From Anthostomella pinea (Eukaryota; Ascomycota; Sordariomycetes; Xylariales; Xylariaceae): a stretch of 64,000 nucleotides of DNA. The position numbers and the translations under genes are program-made. Positions 33,392-44,891 of this stretch are shown one piece after another. The notes beneath the pieces were generated by a model. It was given only the letters and a program-made list of their open reading frames with translations, had not been told where the DNA came from and did no database searches. The DNA is taken from contig CAUWAG010000006.1 in assembly GCA_963556695.1 (NCBI GenBank), forward strand, positions 4,340,001-4,404,000, in the 5' to 3' direction. Position 1 is the first letter of the stretch. Each line of letters starts with the position of its first letter.

Positions 33392-34777
33392 TGTTTCGCG
33401 GTTCTAGACGCGAGCTACTTGTCAATCGTACAGTAGCTGAGAGCAAAAGGGGGACAACGGGGAAAGCAGTAAGAGATTCGCACCTAATAAATACTACAGG
33501 TGTCCAGTACGTTAATGGCTAGCGGATCCACGTGTACTTGCAATGGATGGTAATAATAGGTCGAACTTTACGCGACGGGAACTTTCTCATATGTAGGACC
33601 ACCAGACCCAAAATCCTGCCGACCCACTGTAGATACCACCTAATAGCGGTGTGGGAGTCTTCCCCTCCCATCCTGAAGAAATCATCCTCTGATGTAACAC
33701 TTGCAGCTGGGCAGCGATGCCTACGAAACCTCCGTGTAAAGGGGCCCAAGGATCCTGAATTGCGGAAGCCGATTTCCGGTCGTAGCCGTTGCCGGCGAAC
33801 AAGGCCAAGGGAAGGCGCATTGGGTCTACAGGATTCAGAGACCTGACCAGTTCAATTCCTTGGCCAGCCAATCGGACCCTGTAAAGCTACTTGCGATATG
33901 TTTGATTCAAGTGATGCGCCGTCGTATGTATGTGCACCCGAGGGAGAAAACATTGCTTTGACATCCTTCTTGCTTGAGCGGGGTATAGGTGTAGGTACAC
34001 ACAGCCCTCATAAGTCTCCGTGCGTGCAATGCTAGGTGGACTCTAGACCGCATGTGGAAATCTACAGCACACATCATTGGGCTACCGGTGGTTGAGAGGG
34101 ATTGCATGTATTGGGCGGGCGTGAGCCTCTCCAGAGGGGCCTGGCAGTTGTCCCTTATATCGGATCACTGTCGGGCCTCGCGTGACCTGGCCTAGATTGT
34201 CTGCAAAATTAATCATTTGAAAATACTCGCATAAGCAGACAGGAACAATCAGCTCCAGGTCGATGAGCCGTTTCCAATGCTTATTCCGCTGTGCTTATTC
34301 CGATTCCATAAATATACCGTCGTTGGCTAGACGGGTGGTGTATGGAGACTTATAAGGGTTCAGTGTAGCAACCTAAATGACGGCAAGTCACCTCAAGAAT
34401 TAGACGACATGGAAATGTCACAGAAGACCCGGTGACGCCGCAAACGGACCCCTAGTGGCGCAGACGAGCTTTCCACCGGATACCAAGTCCTAGCAGTCCC
34501 GACGACATCTAAAAAACGACGACATAGAAGCAGCGGCAAATGGTCTGCCAGTATTAATCCACAACGTATCTTTAAGTGTAAGCAGAAGTTTCTTACCACC
34601 ACGACATGGTTTAACGCCAGCTCTAACGGGGATTAAAAATAAGGCACCGCTCACTATTATAGCGAAAGTAGGAAATATAATACATGTAGTAGCGCTATGG
34701 GTGGTAGGGAGGAGAAGGGAGAAGTAGAAGAAAAGAGATAGAAGCAAAAAGCTAACAGAAAAAAGAAAAAGATTATC
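33392..34777. other. Intergenic, repeat-rich and AT-shifted part
   Basis: Besides short open frames it holds the inverted pair of a small element (34004-34358). From about 34560 it becomes markedly A/T-rich with long purine runs, which look like RIP-mutated repeat DNA. No gene is supported. Confidence 0.45.
34004..34358. repeat. MITE-like element with inverted ends
   Basis: ccctcataagtctccgtgc at the left faces tatggagacttataaggg at the right, inverted with two or three mismatches and about 315 bp apart. gcttattcc occurs twice inside (about 34279 and 34293). The right-end motif also occurs at 20411. Confidence 0.5.
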
Positions 34778-34984
34778 CGGCCCAGGCAGGAATCGAACCT
34801 GCGTCTCTCTATAAGTACACCCTGCAACGTCCATAATAGTCTGGAGGAGGTCCGTTCTTGTTGTGTCGTCCCAGACCGACCCCCAGGCCACCATTATGCC
34901 CGCTCTCGATTGACTAGTGTACAGAAGGTAATGTACACTACAACGGATAACTTAGAGTATGCTAACCAACTGCACCACCGGGCC
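34778..34984 (-). tRNA. tRNA-like gene interrupted by about 130 nt
   Basis: On the minus strand the acceptor arms pair over seven bases (ggcccgg at 34984-34978 with ctgggcc at 34785-34779). The D arm gtgc/gcat with loop agttggtta forms the A box. The T arm gcagg-ttcgatt-cctgc forms a perfect B box. ctcta and tagag can make the anticodon stem. Between them lie about 140 nt, much longer than the usual fungal tRNA intron. T-runs follow downstream (ttttt and tttttt within 20 nt), a Pol III terminator. The anticodon cannot be assigned because no loop with U33 fits. It may be an insertion-disrupted tRNA or an unusual long-intron gene. Confidence 0.6.
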
Positions 34985-36897
34985 TTTACTGGATGTTGAA
35001 GAATTATGCTCTTGTGACTACCCATATGTGCTGTTTATGCTGTGGCATCTCGAGATGAGGTATCCGCTTCTCCTGGAATTCAGCCAGTTGCGTTGTCTGA
35101 CGCGGGTCTACACGCGGGTCAACTCGCAGCAAGAGCCGGAGATGGTGTCACTATGGGTGGCTGGCCAGCTACTGGGTGGGATCTGCGTGGCTTGTGGTAG
35201 AGGGCCAGAGAGTGCCTCATCACTTGATGCGAGCGTTGGGCAGATCCCTGGGCCCGTTTTGCAGTTCAAAGTATCACAAATTTGGTCGAGAAGGGGGCAT
35301 ATACCCATTCACGGAATGGCTGACCGTGATAACGGGAGCACAGCGAGGGGCGCTTCAGGACCTTTTGTGGCTTTTACCGTATTTTGAAGAAAGGACCTGC
35401 GCCGACGTTGATCCAGTGTATCCTTTGTCCGTCCCTTTAGGCTGTGCTTCTTTAACCTACACTTATGCGTGATCTAGAATGGGACGGTCTGCAGTGAGTG
35501 ACGGACCTCAAAGTCATCCGTATATCGTGCGGCTGCATTCGACTCAAGCCCGTATCTCCAGTGTACACTTTGTATGATGGGTACTCTTGACTTGACACTG
35601 GCCAAGTGTGAGCCAACTCGCTAGACGGACCATGGTACTCCTGGATACAACGCCCGACACGGGTCCGAAACGAAAGCTGGTGATGTATGTTGATCAGTCC
35701 TCAACGCCGCAGGGTCAACGTGGCGGACTGCAGTGAGTGCTCTTGCGTCCATGGGATCAAGTCGTGCTTGTCGGTATCGAAGGGTACATCGCCTCTACCT
35801 ATGCTGCGGTACTCGTAGGTCGGCATCTGCAGCAGACAGTCAGACTGTGGTCAGGGCGCGGTGCAGGTCTCTAGGAGAAACGGTAGATTTGAAGTATGCG
35901 AGCGCAAGGTAGAAGAGGGTCAACGCAATGCATCCAGAAAGTAAAGACAAAGAATTATGGTAGGTGAAGGTCCTCAGCCTCTGAGAGTTGTTGTAGAAAG
36001 GGTCCAGTCGTGGGAGGAAATCGAATCTGAGAGAATTTGGTTGCTAGGCTGTTTGCAGTGAATCTCCAACCAACAGGAAATTGAAGCCTCCTACTGATCT
36101 GGGTACCTAGCCATACAACAGTATCGATCGGGGTTGGCCGTGGCAGCGTGTATGTTTGCTACCTTATTTGTGGGTGTCATGAGGCCGAGTCGTCATGATA
36201 CTGGGATGTCCCTTGAAGCAATGATATTTATCGAGTTCTCATAGCAGCCGGATTGCAGGGAACCTAGACGAAGAATGTAGCGGTTGGGTGTTGGCAGATT
36301 CTTGGCGAAGATCATTCTTTGTCCATCAAGTCATGCGTCACCGATTCATCCCTACCCAGTCGGCCGGAAACCCCGAACAGCGTGGCCAACTACCGGCATG
36401 AAACCCAACGGTTCGCAGAAGCAGGGATGAGGCCTGCAACTGCAAGTAAGTACCAACCACTTGGTACGCAATCAACCCCAGGAACAAAGCATAACTAACA
36501 TTCCTTTGCAAGCCCAGCTCCAACGCCGTAGTGTTGTGATTACCCGCTTGAATACATGGAGCCTCATACTTGAGGTTAAAAACCAACTTCGATACTTAGA
36601 TGTTACAACGGGTATAACATCTGGCTTGTCTTCCGGCCTTGGTTGGTGGAGGTCCAGCATGTTGTAACGTTTTTGCTCATCTGACAGGCGAGCCGAAGGC
36701 ATGTTGGGCTGTTTGCGGCCCACAGAGATGGACAGGCAAAGCAACAACTCTCTGAAGGGCCGTGAATGACTTATTTAAGTCCTGCTATTGACTCGACCAT
36801 CTCTCATTACGAGCTTTGAATCGTTATCTCACGACATCTCACCTCCCCATCCCATTCCACCGACTCAGACCTACTTGTTCAGATTGATTCCGCCATC
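34985..36897. other. Long intergenic region, nothing recognised
   Basis: 1.9 kb upstream of the small repeat protein. The open frames (for example 34959-35387 plus, which overlaps the tRNA) show no family signature. No RNA gene or clear repeat was found. Confidence 0.4.
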
Positions 36898-37467
36898 ATG
36901 TCAGGTCAGTGAGAAAGAGATAGAGACCCAGACCCCGTTGATCGCATTGACTCACCCGTCAATACGGCTGATATTCAAAATCCAGGTTACGACGAATCCA
37001 CCGCCTTTGACAATGTTGGTCTATTCGTATTCGACCTCGAGGCCGATTTCAAAGACCCAAGAGACAGCACCAACTCAAAGCTTGCTGACCTAATCCAATA
37101 CGCCGAGGACGCCTTCGAAATAAAATGTAATTACGAACCCATTGCAAGGAATACCGACTGGATGAAGAAGGCCGATATAAAGTTCATCGACAGATTGAGA
37201 CAGTTCCACGAGGTCCAGTCCGCCAAGGACCAATCCACCAAGGACCAGCCCACCGAGGACCAGCCCATCGAGAAACAGCCCACTGAGGACCAGCCCACCA
37301 AGAATAAGCCCATACCGTTTTCAACATACGGGAAGGAAGCGCTCGAGAAGTGGGTCGAAGATGCTCATCGGTATAACCTCGAGGCCTACTCGATAAAGGG
37401 TGGCATGGACTACGAAACCTTCGATGAACAAGTTGTGAAGACTATCAAAAGACTCTTCAAGGAGTAG
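36898..37467 (+). CDS. Small acidic protein with DQPT repeats
   Basis: Exon 1 is only 7 nt (36898-36904, ATG TCA G), followed by an 81-nt GT-AG intron (36905-36985) and exon 2, 36986-37467, for 162 residues. The N-terminal part, YDESTAFDNVGLFVFDLEADF, looks globular. The middle carries about six copies of a five-residue repeat, variants of K/E-D-Q-P/S-T, coded by a 15-bp tandem unit at 37216-37312. The C-terminal part (FSTYGKEALEKWVEDAHRY) is helical. I recognise no family. Immediately after the stop an overlapping +1 frame codes a K-E-A-A-P-rich tail (see next entry). Confidence 0.55.
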
Positions 37468-37588
37468 GAAAGCTGTGGAGATGCCAAAAGCAAAGGTTGC
37501 CTCCAAAGAGGTTGCTCTCAAAGAAGCTGCCCCCAAAGACGCTGCCCCCAAATCACCTGGCAACGACACAGAGATGACCAAGGGGTGA
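37468..37588 (+). pseudogene. Frameshifted C-terminal tail of the DQPT-repeat protein
   Basis: In the +1 frame relative to the preceding gene, sequence from about 37460 reads SRKAVEMPKAKVASKEVALK and continues with KEAAPKDAAPK repeats to TGA 37586-37588. Its repetitive Lys/Glu/Ala/Pro composition matches the preceding gene, so the stop at 37465-37467 may follow a small deletion, or the ribosome may shift. An alternative is a missed splice. Confidence 0.45.
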
Positions 37589-38073
37589 CCCCAGACGCGG
37601 CAGGGCTGGGAACAAGATGAGAGGATACCGGAAGACGTAATGGTTGTTGGATCTTCTTTGCTTTCTTTTCTTTTGGTCTCACGAGTATTCACGGAGTTCG
37701 GGCTTAGGGGGAAGGCGTTTTGATTTCATGCTGGATTATGCGATGCTTTTACCTGGACACACAGAGCTGTGGGGGATGCCGTTCATTAGAGGTTCTACTT
37801 GGCCCGTATTAATCTCAGTCTCTCCTGCACCAGCCCTTGCAAGTTACACATGTCCCTTCAGTGACTTCGTCGGTGTTCTCTTCAAGTCTTCCTAGACATC
37901 AACGAGAATAAGTGTACGATGCTGAGTTCCCATGGCCAGACGTGCTGTGATCCATCATATGGGTGAACGAATAGATGAATTACGAGGGTATTTATTACCA
38001 ACATGATGAAAGCAGTACTAGCCCGCAATCGTGCATCCCGCGATACAATAATCAAACAGATTCGGTTCAGTGG
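37589..38073. other. Convergent intergenic region
   Basis: It separates the DQPT gene from the 3' end of the dehydrogenase. Nothing else was seen. Confidence 0.4.
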
Positions 38074-39224
38074 CTAGGCCACCCGACTTTCCTTCTCGAT
38101 CCGCTCCAGCGTCTCCATGGTATGATCCCACACCTGCTTGCTAACACCCTCCTTACGAACCTTCTCATAACTCGGCCCCTTGTTCGCCACATCACCCGTT
38201 TCTTGCAACGCATAAGACCCTCCTCCCACCTCCCACGTCGTACTCCTCGGGCCCTCCTTCAGCCCACCGTCCCCCTCAACCTCGGCCCTGGCGGGGTACT
38301 GCGGCGAGCCCGCGTAGACTATAGCCAAACCGCAATCCTCCGGCTTCGTCATCATGAGGCTCGCCAGCGGCTTCAACAGTCTCCAGACGATGCGGAACCA
38401 GAGCGGCATCTCGGGACTCAAGAATCCCGGCCCGTCGACGAGGCCGGGATAGACGTACGACAGACTGATGCGCCCCGCGTGTCGTTGCGCCAGCTCCTCG
38501 AACATGAAGGTCGTCATGAAGCTCGAGTGCTTGCGCACTCCCGTCACACCGTAGGTCTCAGGTGGAGGGCAGCCAATTGGTAGAGGCTCCCCCGGTTTCG
38601 AGCCGACACCGTCTTCCATGCCGCCTGCGTAGACGGAGACGACGTGGCCTGGCACCGGCGACGCGGTGAGTAGCAGTAGAAGTTGCTGGATGAAGCGCAT
38701 GCGGGAGTAGTAGGTTGTGGAGATGAGGGAGTCGAGGCCTTCTTTTGTGGCTATCGAGCAGGTCAGTACGTATGAAGCAACACGGCTCGTCGGCGGTCTG
38801 AGTTGCCATTAGTTAGCTGGAGTTACTTACTAGACCGTTCCTTCAAGATGGGATAACAGTGCGTCATGTACAGCATGTCCAGCCTCTTGGGACCGCCGTG
38901 AAAGGGGTCAGCCGTCTCCTGGCGGTCTATCTCGACGCATGCCTTGTCGACCTCGCTGATCAGCGCAAGGTCCGTGGCCTGCACGAAGCGCCAGTCCGAG
39001 CCCGGGCTGATGCGACGACACTCTGCGATGACGGCGGCGGCGCGTTCGGCGTTGCGACCCACTATGTACCCGCGCAGCTTTGCGCCGTCGGCCGCGAAGA
39101 CTGCGGCCAGCGCCTTGGCGATGTAGGAGCCAATGCCCGTGGTGCCGCCGGTGAAGGCGGCGACTAGCGGTGGGCCGCTGGGCAGCTTGGCCGTAGCCGC
39201 GCGGAGGGCCTTCACGTCCGGCAT
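38074..39224 (-). CDS. Short-chain dehydrogenase/reductase
   Basis: Exon 1 is 39224-38831, an 80-nt intron is 38830-38751, and exon 2 is 38750-38074, giving 356 residues. A Rossmann nucleotide-binding loop is clear (VAAFTGGTTGIGSYIAKAL, TGxxxGIG), followed by RGYIVGRNAE, where the basic residues suggest NADP(H). The acidic strand is DLALISEVDKAC, then DMLYMTHCY. After the splice come YYSRMRFIQQLLLLL and VSVYAGGMEDG. The catalytic Tyr-x-x-x-Lys is not conventional: the nearest is YGVTGVRKHSS. It resembles the fungal subfamily often found near polyketide synthases, but no such gene is nearby. The substrate is unknown. Confidence 0.78.
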
Positions 39225-40663
39225 TGCGGTATGTGGTGATCGGTAAAGGCTAATGCCGCTGAGTGATACCAGGACTGTAGAGGTGAGACACCGGATATAT
39301 CTGTTCGACGGATAACTTGCGAGTTGTTGCAGAAACAGAAAGTCAACTCGGCCCAAAATGGCCATCACCTGGGCAGGCAGGTTTTATAGCTGAGCGGCTC
39401 CCTCCCTCTAGCCAACACGACTTATCCGGGGACGGGGACACTCGGCGGAGTTTCGGGCTTAACAGAGCTGGCGCAGAATATTACTCAAGGGGGTTAGCGT
39501 CATCTATCGGGGCGGAGTTAAAAGGAGCTAAAAGTTCACAGAGGAGCGGGTTTATGGAGCAAACCCCTTTTACCAAAAATAAACCCGACCACACCTCGAT
39601 TGACCATACTTCAGATATCCTTTGATCGATGCGACGGCGGCAATTTCATATCAGGTAGCTCAAAGAGCTCCACCCAGCCTGTAAGTGACAATGGCTTGGA
39701 TCTAGGAAATTTACCATAGCTGGTGGCTAAGACGGCCTCCCTATGGAGGACAACATGCAAGTGGGTGCGTGGTTCGGTGTTCGCGATGTTTTGAAGCTGG
39801 CAGTGCGCACTCATGGGAGACTTTAGAATCAGTTGTGGTCAACGGCGTCATCAACATGCTTCAGAGCTTCCCATGTATGTTGGCTTGTTTGGCTCGTACC
39901 CATACGGCGTTCAACGGCCTGAGTCTTCGCTTACAACAAATCGTGTGGCCATGAACCTATATCTTGGTGTGACGAGTCGTCTAACCTATAAGGCTAAAGG
40001 GTTCTATAGGGTTTATGTTCTGAGGTAAGTCAACACAAAGAACGATAGAGGCTTCTGTCAACTAGAAGACACTCAGATGCTGGGGCTTGGTCTGATCCAG
40101 GGGATCACTGAATAGTCGAGTCGTCAGGAGATTTCTCCCACCTTAGGGTTGGCTAAGATACTTAGATTGATCACTGAGGTAGAGACTGTCTATCTGTCTA
40201 ACTAAGAAATGTCCATCCTTATATATCCAATCTCTCCCTCACTGATAAGGTGGATGTCTGGGATCGCTGGCTATCCCAGTGATCCTGGATATCGTGGATA
40301 GCTGGCTGTCCCAGCTATCCCCTGGTCACGTGATCCGTGTCGCAGTATCCTTCTTCCGTGCGTTGTGCTATCGTTCATTTTCTGCCAATGAACCCTGGCC
40401 TGTCCGCGGGCCTCCTCCCCTGTGTGGTCTTGTTGGTTTGTAACACTTGGGACCTCTTTGTATGGCCAAATTGGGCTACAATTCAACTGTATCATGACTC
40501 GGAAACAAAGACATTGCTCAGGATACTATGCTCTGTAATACTGAACAATCCCTTTCAAGTTCCGCAACAAGCGTCAAGAAAGACTAGGTACAAATAAAGC
40601 AAACACCCCGTCCCCTTGAAAGTGCTCTTTTACCAGACCAGAACCAATAATCGCATCAACACA
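39225..40663. other. Intergenic with a palindromic repeat
   Basis: 1.4 kb between diverging genes. It holds the 40097-40325 element listed separately. The remainder shows short open frames only. Confidence 0.4.
40097..40325. repeat. Small element with inverted ends and two internal hairpins
   Basis: ccaggggatcactg at 40097 is inverted, with two mismatches, by cagctatcccctgg at 40312-40325. Two hairpins lie inside: 40261-40285 (ggatcgctgg/ccagtgatcc, one mismatch) and 40296-40320 (ggatagctgg/ccagctatcc, perfect). They look like tandem copies. It is probably a MITE or a foldback element. Confidence 0.55.
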
Positions 40664-41434
40664 ATGTCGGATCCTTCTGAATCCGTGCCACCAACTCTAT
40701 CCCGGTCAAACTCTTTGGGTTTCGGGCTAAAGAAGCAGCTCACCAGCCTTTCCTCCGAATCCAACGACAGACCGAGGCGCAGGCTCACCAAAAGAAACCC
40801 CAACGCAACCTCATCCGACGCAAGCGATGACCCTGGAGTAGAAGGCCCTGAAGTGCCGAATGCCAACACCGAAAGCGATGTGATCCCCAGCACGGCTACT
40901 TCGCTGTCCAGCATCTTCACTGCTGCAGACCGCGAAAGAATCGATGACATATATCACAAAACCTGCAAGGTAGCAGACAAAGTCAACTGGATGCGCGTCA
41001 AAGTATCGCATTTCGCGCCCTCCTCCATACCCACCGCCCCGCTGTACATAGTCCAGCGAAAAGTCAGCACTTTCCAGGACAGTATCCAGGCTCTAGCCCA
41101 ACAGCGGGAGCCAACTTACAAGACAGGCACTGACGGTATTTCTAGGTATGAAAGCTCTGTCCGGCAGATCGAGCTGCACGAGAAGGCAGTGTATGCCCTC
41201 GAGGTCTACACTCGCAGCCTGGGGGCTGTCGTGACGCAGCTTTGTACAGATGCCCTCTTTATTGCTCGTCATTACGGCCTCGCTCCGAATCCTGCTTTAC
41301 TTCACGAGCTCGCCGAGAAAGCTGACAGGTTTCCTGGATTTGTCCAAGAGCTCACTGAGAAAGCTGAGGATTTTCCTCGACTTGATGTGCTCTTGGAAGG
41401 CGGCTTACCTAGAGATCGTATATGTAGATGGTGA
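40664..41434 (+). CDS. Hypothetical protein, 256 aa, helical
   Basis: Not recognised. ATG 40664 starts MSDPSESVPPTLSRSNS. Residues 1-90 are Ser/Arg-rich and disordered, with a basic run DRPRRRLTKR. Residues 95-245 are amphipathic helices (ERIDDIYHKTCKVADKVNWM, LHEKAVYALEVYTRSLGAVV). The last segment repeats a short phrase: ELAEKADRFPGFVQ and ELTEKAEDFPRLD. No membrane helix is visible. The layout loosely recalls 2058-2573. Confidence 0.6.
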   Translation: MSDPSESVPPTLSRSNSLGFGLKKQLTSLSSESNDRPRRRLTKRNPNATSSDASDDPGVEGPEVPNANTESDVIPSTATSLSSIFTAADRERIDDIYHKTCKVADKVNWMRVKVSHFAPSSIPTAPLYIVQRKVSTFQDSIQALAQQREPTYKTGTDGISRYESSVRQIELHEKAVYALEVYTRSLGAVVTQLCTDALFIARHYGLAPNPALLHELAEKADRFPGFVQELTEKAEDFPRLDVLLEGGLPRDRICRW

Positions 41435-41881
41435 CGTGGACTAGGTCTCTTGTATTTTCTTCTGTAGACATATATGTGTAACAGCTAATGCTTGATTCGA
41501 GATCATATGATTCCGTACGTTGTTACATCTTCCTAGTAGCATGAGGACGAAGACAAAGGCCAGTAGTGACTGCTTAGGTAGGTAGGTATATGACATTCCT
41601 GGAGCTTGAGTACCCACGAAGACTGACTTCTTCCCCATAATATCAGAGCAGACCTCGAGCATATACTGGAATGATCTTTTCTCTAGGTCGACATTCGCAA
41701 ACTTCCCGTAGGTCTTGGGCGCATTGGCGCATTGCCGCGGACGAGCGTAAACTTGACAAATTCCCTCCCATCCCGTTATCATATTACTATCCCCATCCAT
41801 ACCCGTAGCAAATCCCACAGAACAAGCACACTCGAGGAAAGTCCCAAACACACTTCGTAAACGCAACGGACTCTCCAATCC
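41435..41881. other. Convergent intergenic region
   Basis: About 450 bp between a plus gene and the 3' end of the F-box/ankyrin gene. It contains a short taggtaggtaggta run near 41577. Nothing else was recognised. Confidence 0.4.
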
Positions 41882-44800
41882 TCAAGGCTGCCAAGAGTGC
41901 AAGAAACCCCCTGGGGGAGGAGCAGCATCATCTCCAGGAGAAGACGCAACCAGATGGAGCTCAGGAGGTGGCTCCGGCTGATCCCTCTGCCACACACTCG
42001 ATTTCTCGTACAGCTGCTTCCAAAGGCCCTCCTTCTTGCATATCGTTCCGTGTTTCTCATGGATATAGAAAAGGTCACTCAAAAAATGCGCCACAGCCGC
42101 ATCGAATTCGGCGTTGTCGCTTTTGCCACGGCTCGTGTCCGGCCTCAAGAGATGGGTCATGTAGTCGACAGGCCGCTCCCCTGCCGTGTTGCACGCATTG
42201 GCGTCGCACCCGAGATCGAGCAGCGTTCCGATACACAAGGCCAGGAGGGGCAACTTGGAGTGCAGCACATGCGCCGTCTTATTTTCCTTGCCAAAGACAC
42301 GGAGCATCACGGAGAGGGCGACATCCCCGTCCTCGTTGCGGGTGTGCGGCGCGATTCCTGCGTCGAAGAAGCTCTTGAAGAGGTGGAAATGGTACTTCTC
42401 GCAGAGCAGCTGGATGTACGAGACGGCCAGTTCTTGCGGAGGCGGACCTGTGGACGGTTGGTGCCGAAGTAAGAGCTCCACTATGCCGTCGTCGGCGGTC
42501 TCTGTTTGTTGAATCGCAAGCTGGAGGGGTGTGGGGTGAGCCATGAGAAGTAGATGCGAGTAATCTTGGCACGAATCCGCAGGCGGCCTGTGAATGTCGG
42601 CGCCGTGGTCGAGCAGCACCTGGATCCGCTCAAGATCCCGCGACCTCACAACCAAGTTCAAGTGGAGCGTACCGTGGTCCATGAGAGGAATTTTGGGGTC
42701 CAGTCCTGCTCCAAGTAGCGCTCTGAGAGTCTGCGCCGGATAGAGGTTGTTTTGAGTACAGGCGAGGAACATGTATTCAGCACGCTTGGCCTCGGTCGTC
42801 CCACATAGCGGGCGGCGTTTCAGCAGACACTCCAATGTCTCCAAGTTTGCGCTGAATATGCCCACTATGAAGGCATTCCTGGGAGCGACACCTTCTTCTT
42901 GGCCGGTCTGTACGTCATGCAGGTTTGCTCCATGGTCGAGCAACATCTCGACGATTTCGACATTGCATAGGTCAACCGCGAGGCTGAGGGGCGTCTCTCC
43001 TCTCTTAGAGGACTGATTGGGGTTCGCCCCTGCAGCGAATAGCTTCCGCACAACGTTCCCATATCCGAACTTACGTTGATGCTTACACGCATGTAGGAGG
43101 CATGTCCAGCCGTTATTCCCAACATAAGACGCGGGTGCACCAGCATCCAGGATCATCTTGGCCACGTTGTTTCGATTGTCCCTCAGAGCGCAATAAAGAC
43201 GGGTTGGAGTGGCTAGTATCCTTGTAGCATCATGGAACTGTAGGGTGAACCTAAGCATAGGTGGGTCATTGCCCTTGACGGCATACTTCAGCATATTGAC
43301 CAAGTTCGATTTCGATGGTGGTCTCGCGCCACATTCGTGTAAAGCCTGGCTGGTCCTGAAATTACCATATCTGAAGGTCATCGAAATGAATGAATCAGAA
43401 TCGGTTGCGTCAGTCGGATGAAGAGGGGACCCGTGTGCTATGAGCAGTCGTGCCATGGCAGGTTTGTGAATGTAGGGTGCATCCGAGAGGGATAGTACGC
43501 GCAAGGCAGTCTTGTTCGACTCATCCACTGCGGTTGTCGAGGCTCCGTGGCCTAGCAACAGCATCAGGGTTCGGAGATATGAGTCCGAAGATTGTGAGTT
43601 AGTCATTAGCACTTGGGCCGCACACATGAGTGGAGTTTCATTCCGAGTATTTCGAGCCTCGGTATCGGCACCATACTTGAGCAGGAGTTGCACGATGGGG
43701 AAGAGACCACTGCTTGCTGCCGCAGCTAGAGGAGTGAGACCGTCCCGTGTCCCTCTAGCATTGATGTCTGCTCCAGCCTTGACCGCTGCCTGTAGTAGCC
43801 AGAGTCTGTAGTTTCCTTGCAGACGGCTCTCGAGGTCGAATGGTGCCCAGATTTTCCCCGAGAAGGATCGTGAGGAGGCATCTTGTAACCCACAAAGATA
43901 ATGCAACAACGTGGCGCCGTCGCTCATAAAGGCCTTATTGACGTTGACACCAAGCTTGACCAGATCAGAAGCAGCGGCGAAATGACCACGGGCGCATGCG
44001 TCCAGCAACAATGTGCGACCTCGGCCATCAGCATCAGCGTCTAGGTCGGCGCCGTTTTGCCACAACAGTGTCATAACCCGCCCGTGGCCTTCTCGATAAG
44101 CCCAAGATAGCGGGCTCATACCGTGGTGATCCAGGGCGTTGACCGGAGGTTTGTAGTGGTGCATAATGAAGCGGGATATAGCAATATCCCCCTTGCCGCT
44201 GGCTGTATGCAGAGCCGTCACGCAATTACTGATCGGCCCGACTTTCGGTTGAGACTTGGAATGAGGCACCTGACTCCGCAAGAAGTCGTGCGGTAGACTC
44301 ATGTCCGCAGCAGATGGCTATGTGTAGAGGCATCCACAAAGCGGTGGCCGGGCTATCGCGGCGGTGAAAACAGTGGCACATTCCCCGTGAGTGCGAATGG
44401 ATGTTGGCGCCGTGTTCGAGCAGTAACTTGAAGACCCCATTGTGGCCATGTTTAGCAGCGAGATGGAGTGCCGTCCATGGCCGAGTGGCGCCGCTTTGCT
44501 GCTCCCAAGGTTGCCCCCGAGCCATCAGTACCCTCCTCCGATTCTCTTGCTCCAAGAGCATCAGCTGCACCGAGTAGTCCTGAGTTTCCCCCGCAGACAT
44601 ATGAGATAGGCCTCGCCCGACGAGGATAAAGTGGAAGTCTTCTTCAATAGGCTGAGGCTGGACTTGATTAGGGTTCACGCCAACTTTGAGCAACTTCTCG
44701 ACAGTGGCAGCTCGGTCATGTTCGGCTGCCCAGCACAGGAGGTCGACGTCGTTCCTGGCACGAAAGTACAGGTTTGGAGACACGACGGCGCAGAGGAAGT

Positions 44801-44891
44801 GGCAGGAGCGACAGAAGCTGGCGACATCCCGCAGGGTCAGGAATTGAGCAATGAGCACCAAAAGCTCGACGGGCAATTCGAGGACGCCCAT
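41882..44891 (-). CDS. F-box and ankyrin-repeat protein
   Basis: ATG 44891 starts MGVLELPVELLVLIAQFLTLRDVASFCRSCHFLC, a canonical F-box (SCF ubiquitin ligase adaptor). About 20 ankyrin-like repeats follow (TALHLAAKHGHNGVFKLLLEHGAN, TPLAAAASSGLFPIVQLLLKYGADTE, TPLSLAVDLCNVEIVEMLLDHGANL). The frame changes at 44302-44226. A 45-nt intron (donor gtcagg, acceptor gatcag at about 44276-44232) joins LLA to NCVTALHTASGKGD and fits the ankyrin register, but the exact sites are uncertain, and a frameshift is not excluded. Total length is about 990 residues. A role in substrate recognition by SCF is inferred from the family. Confidence 0.78.
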
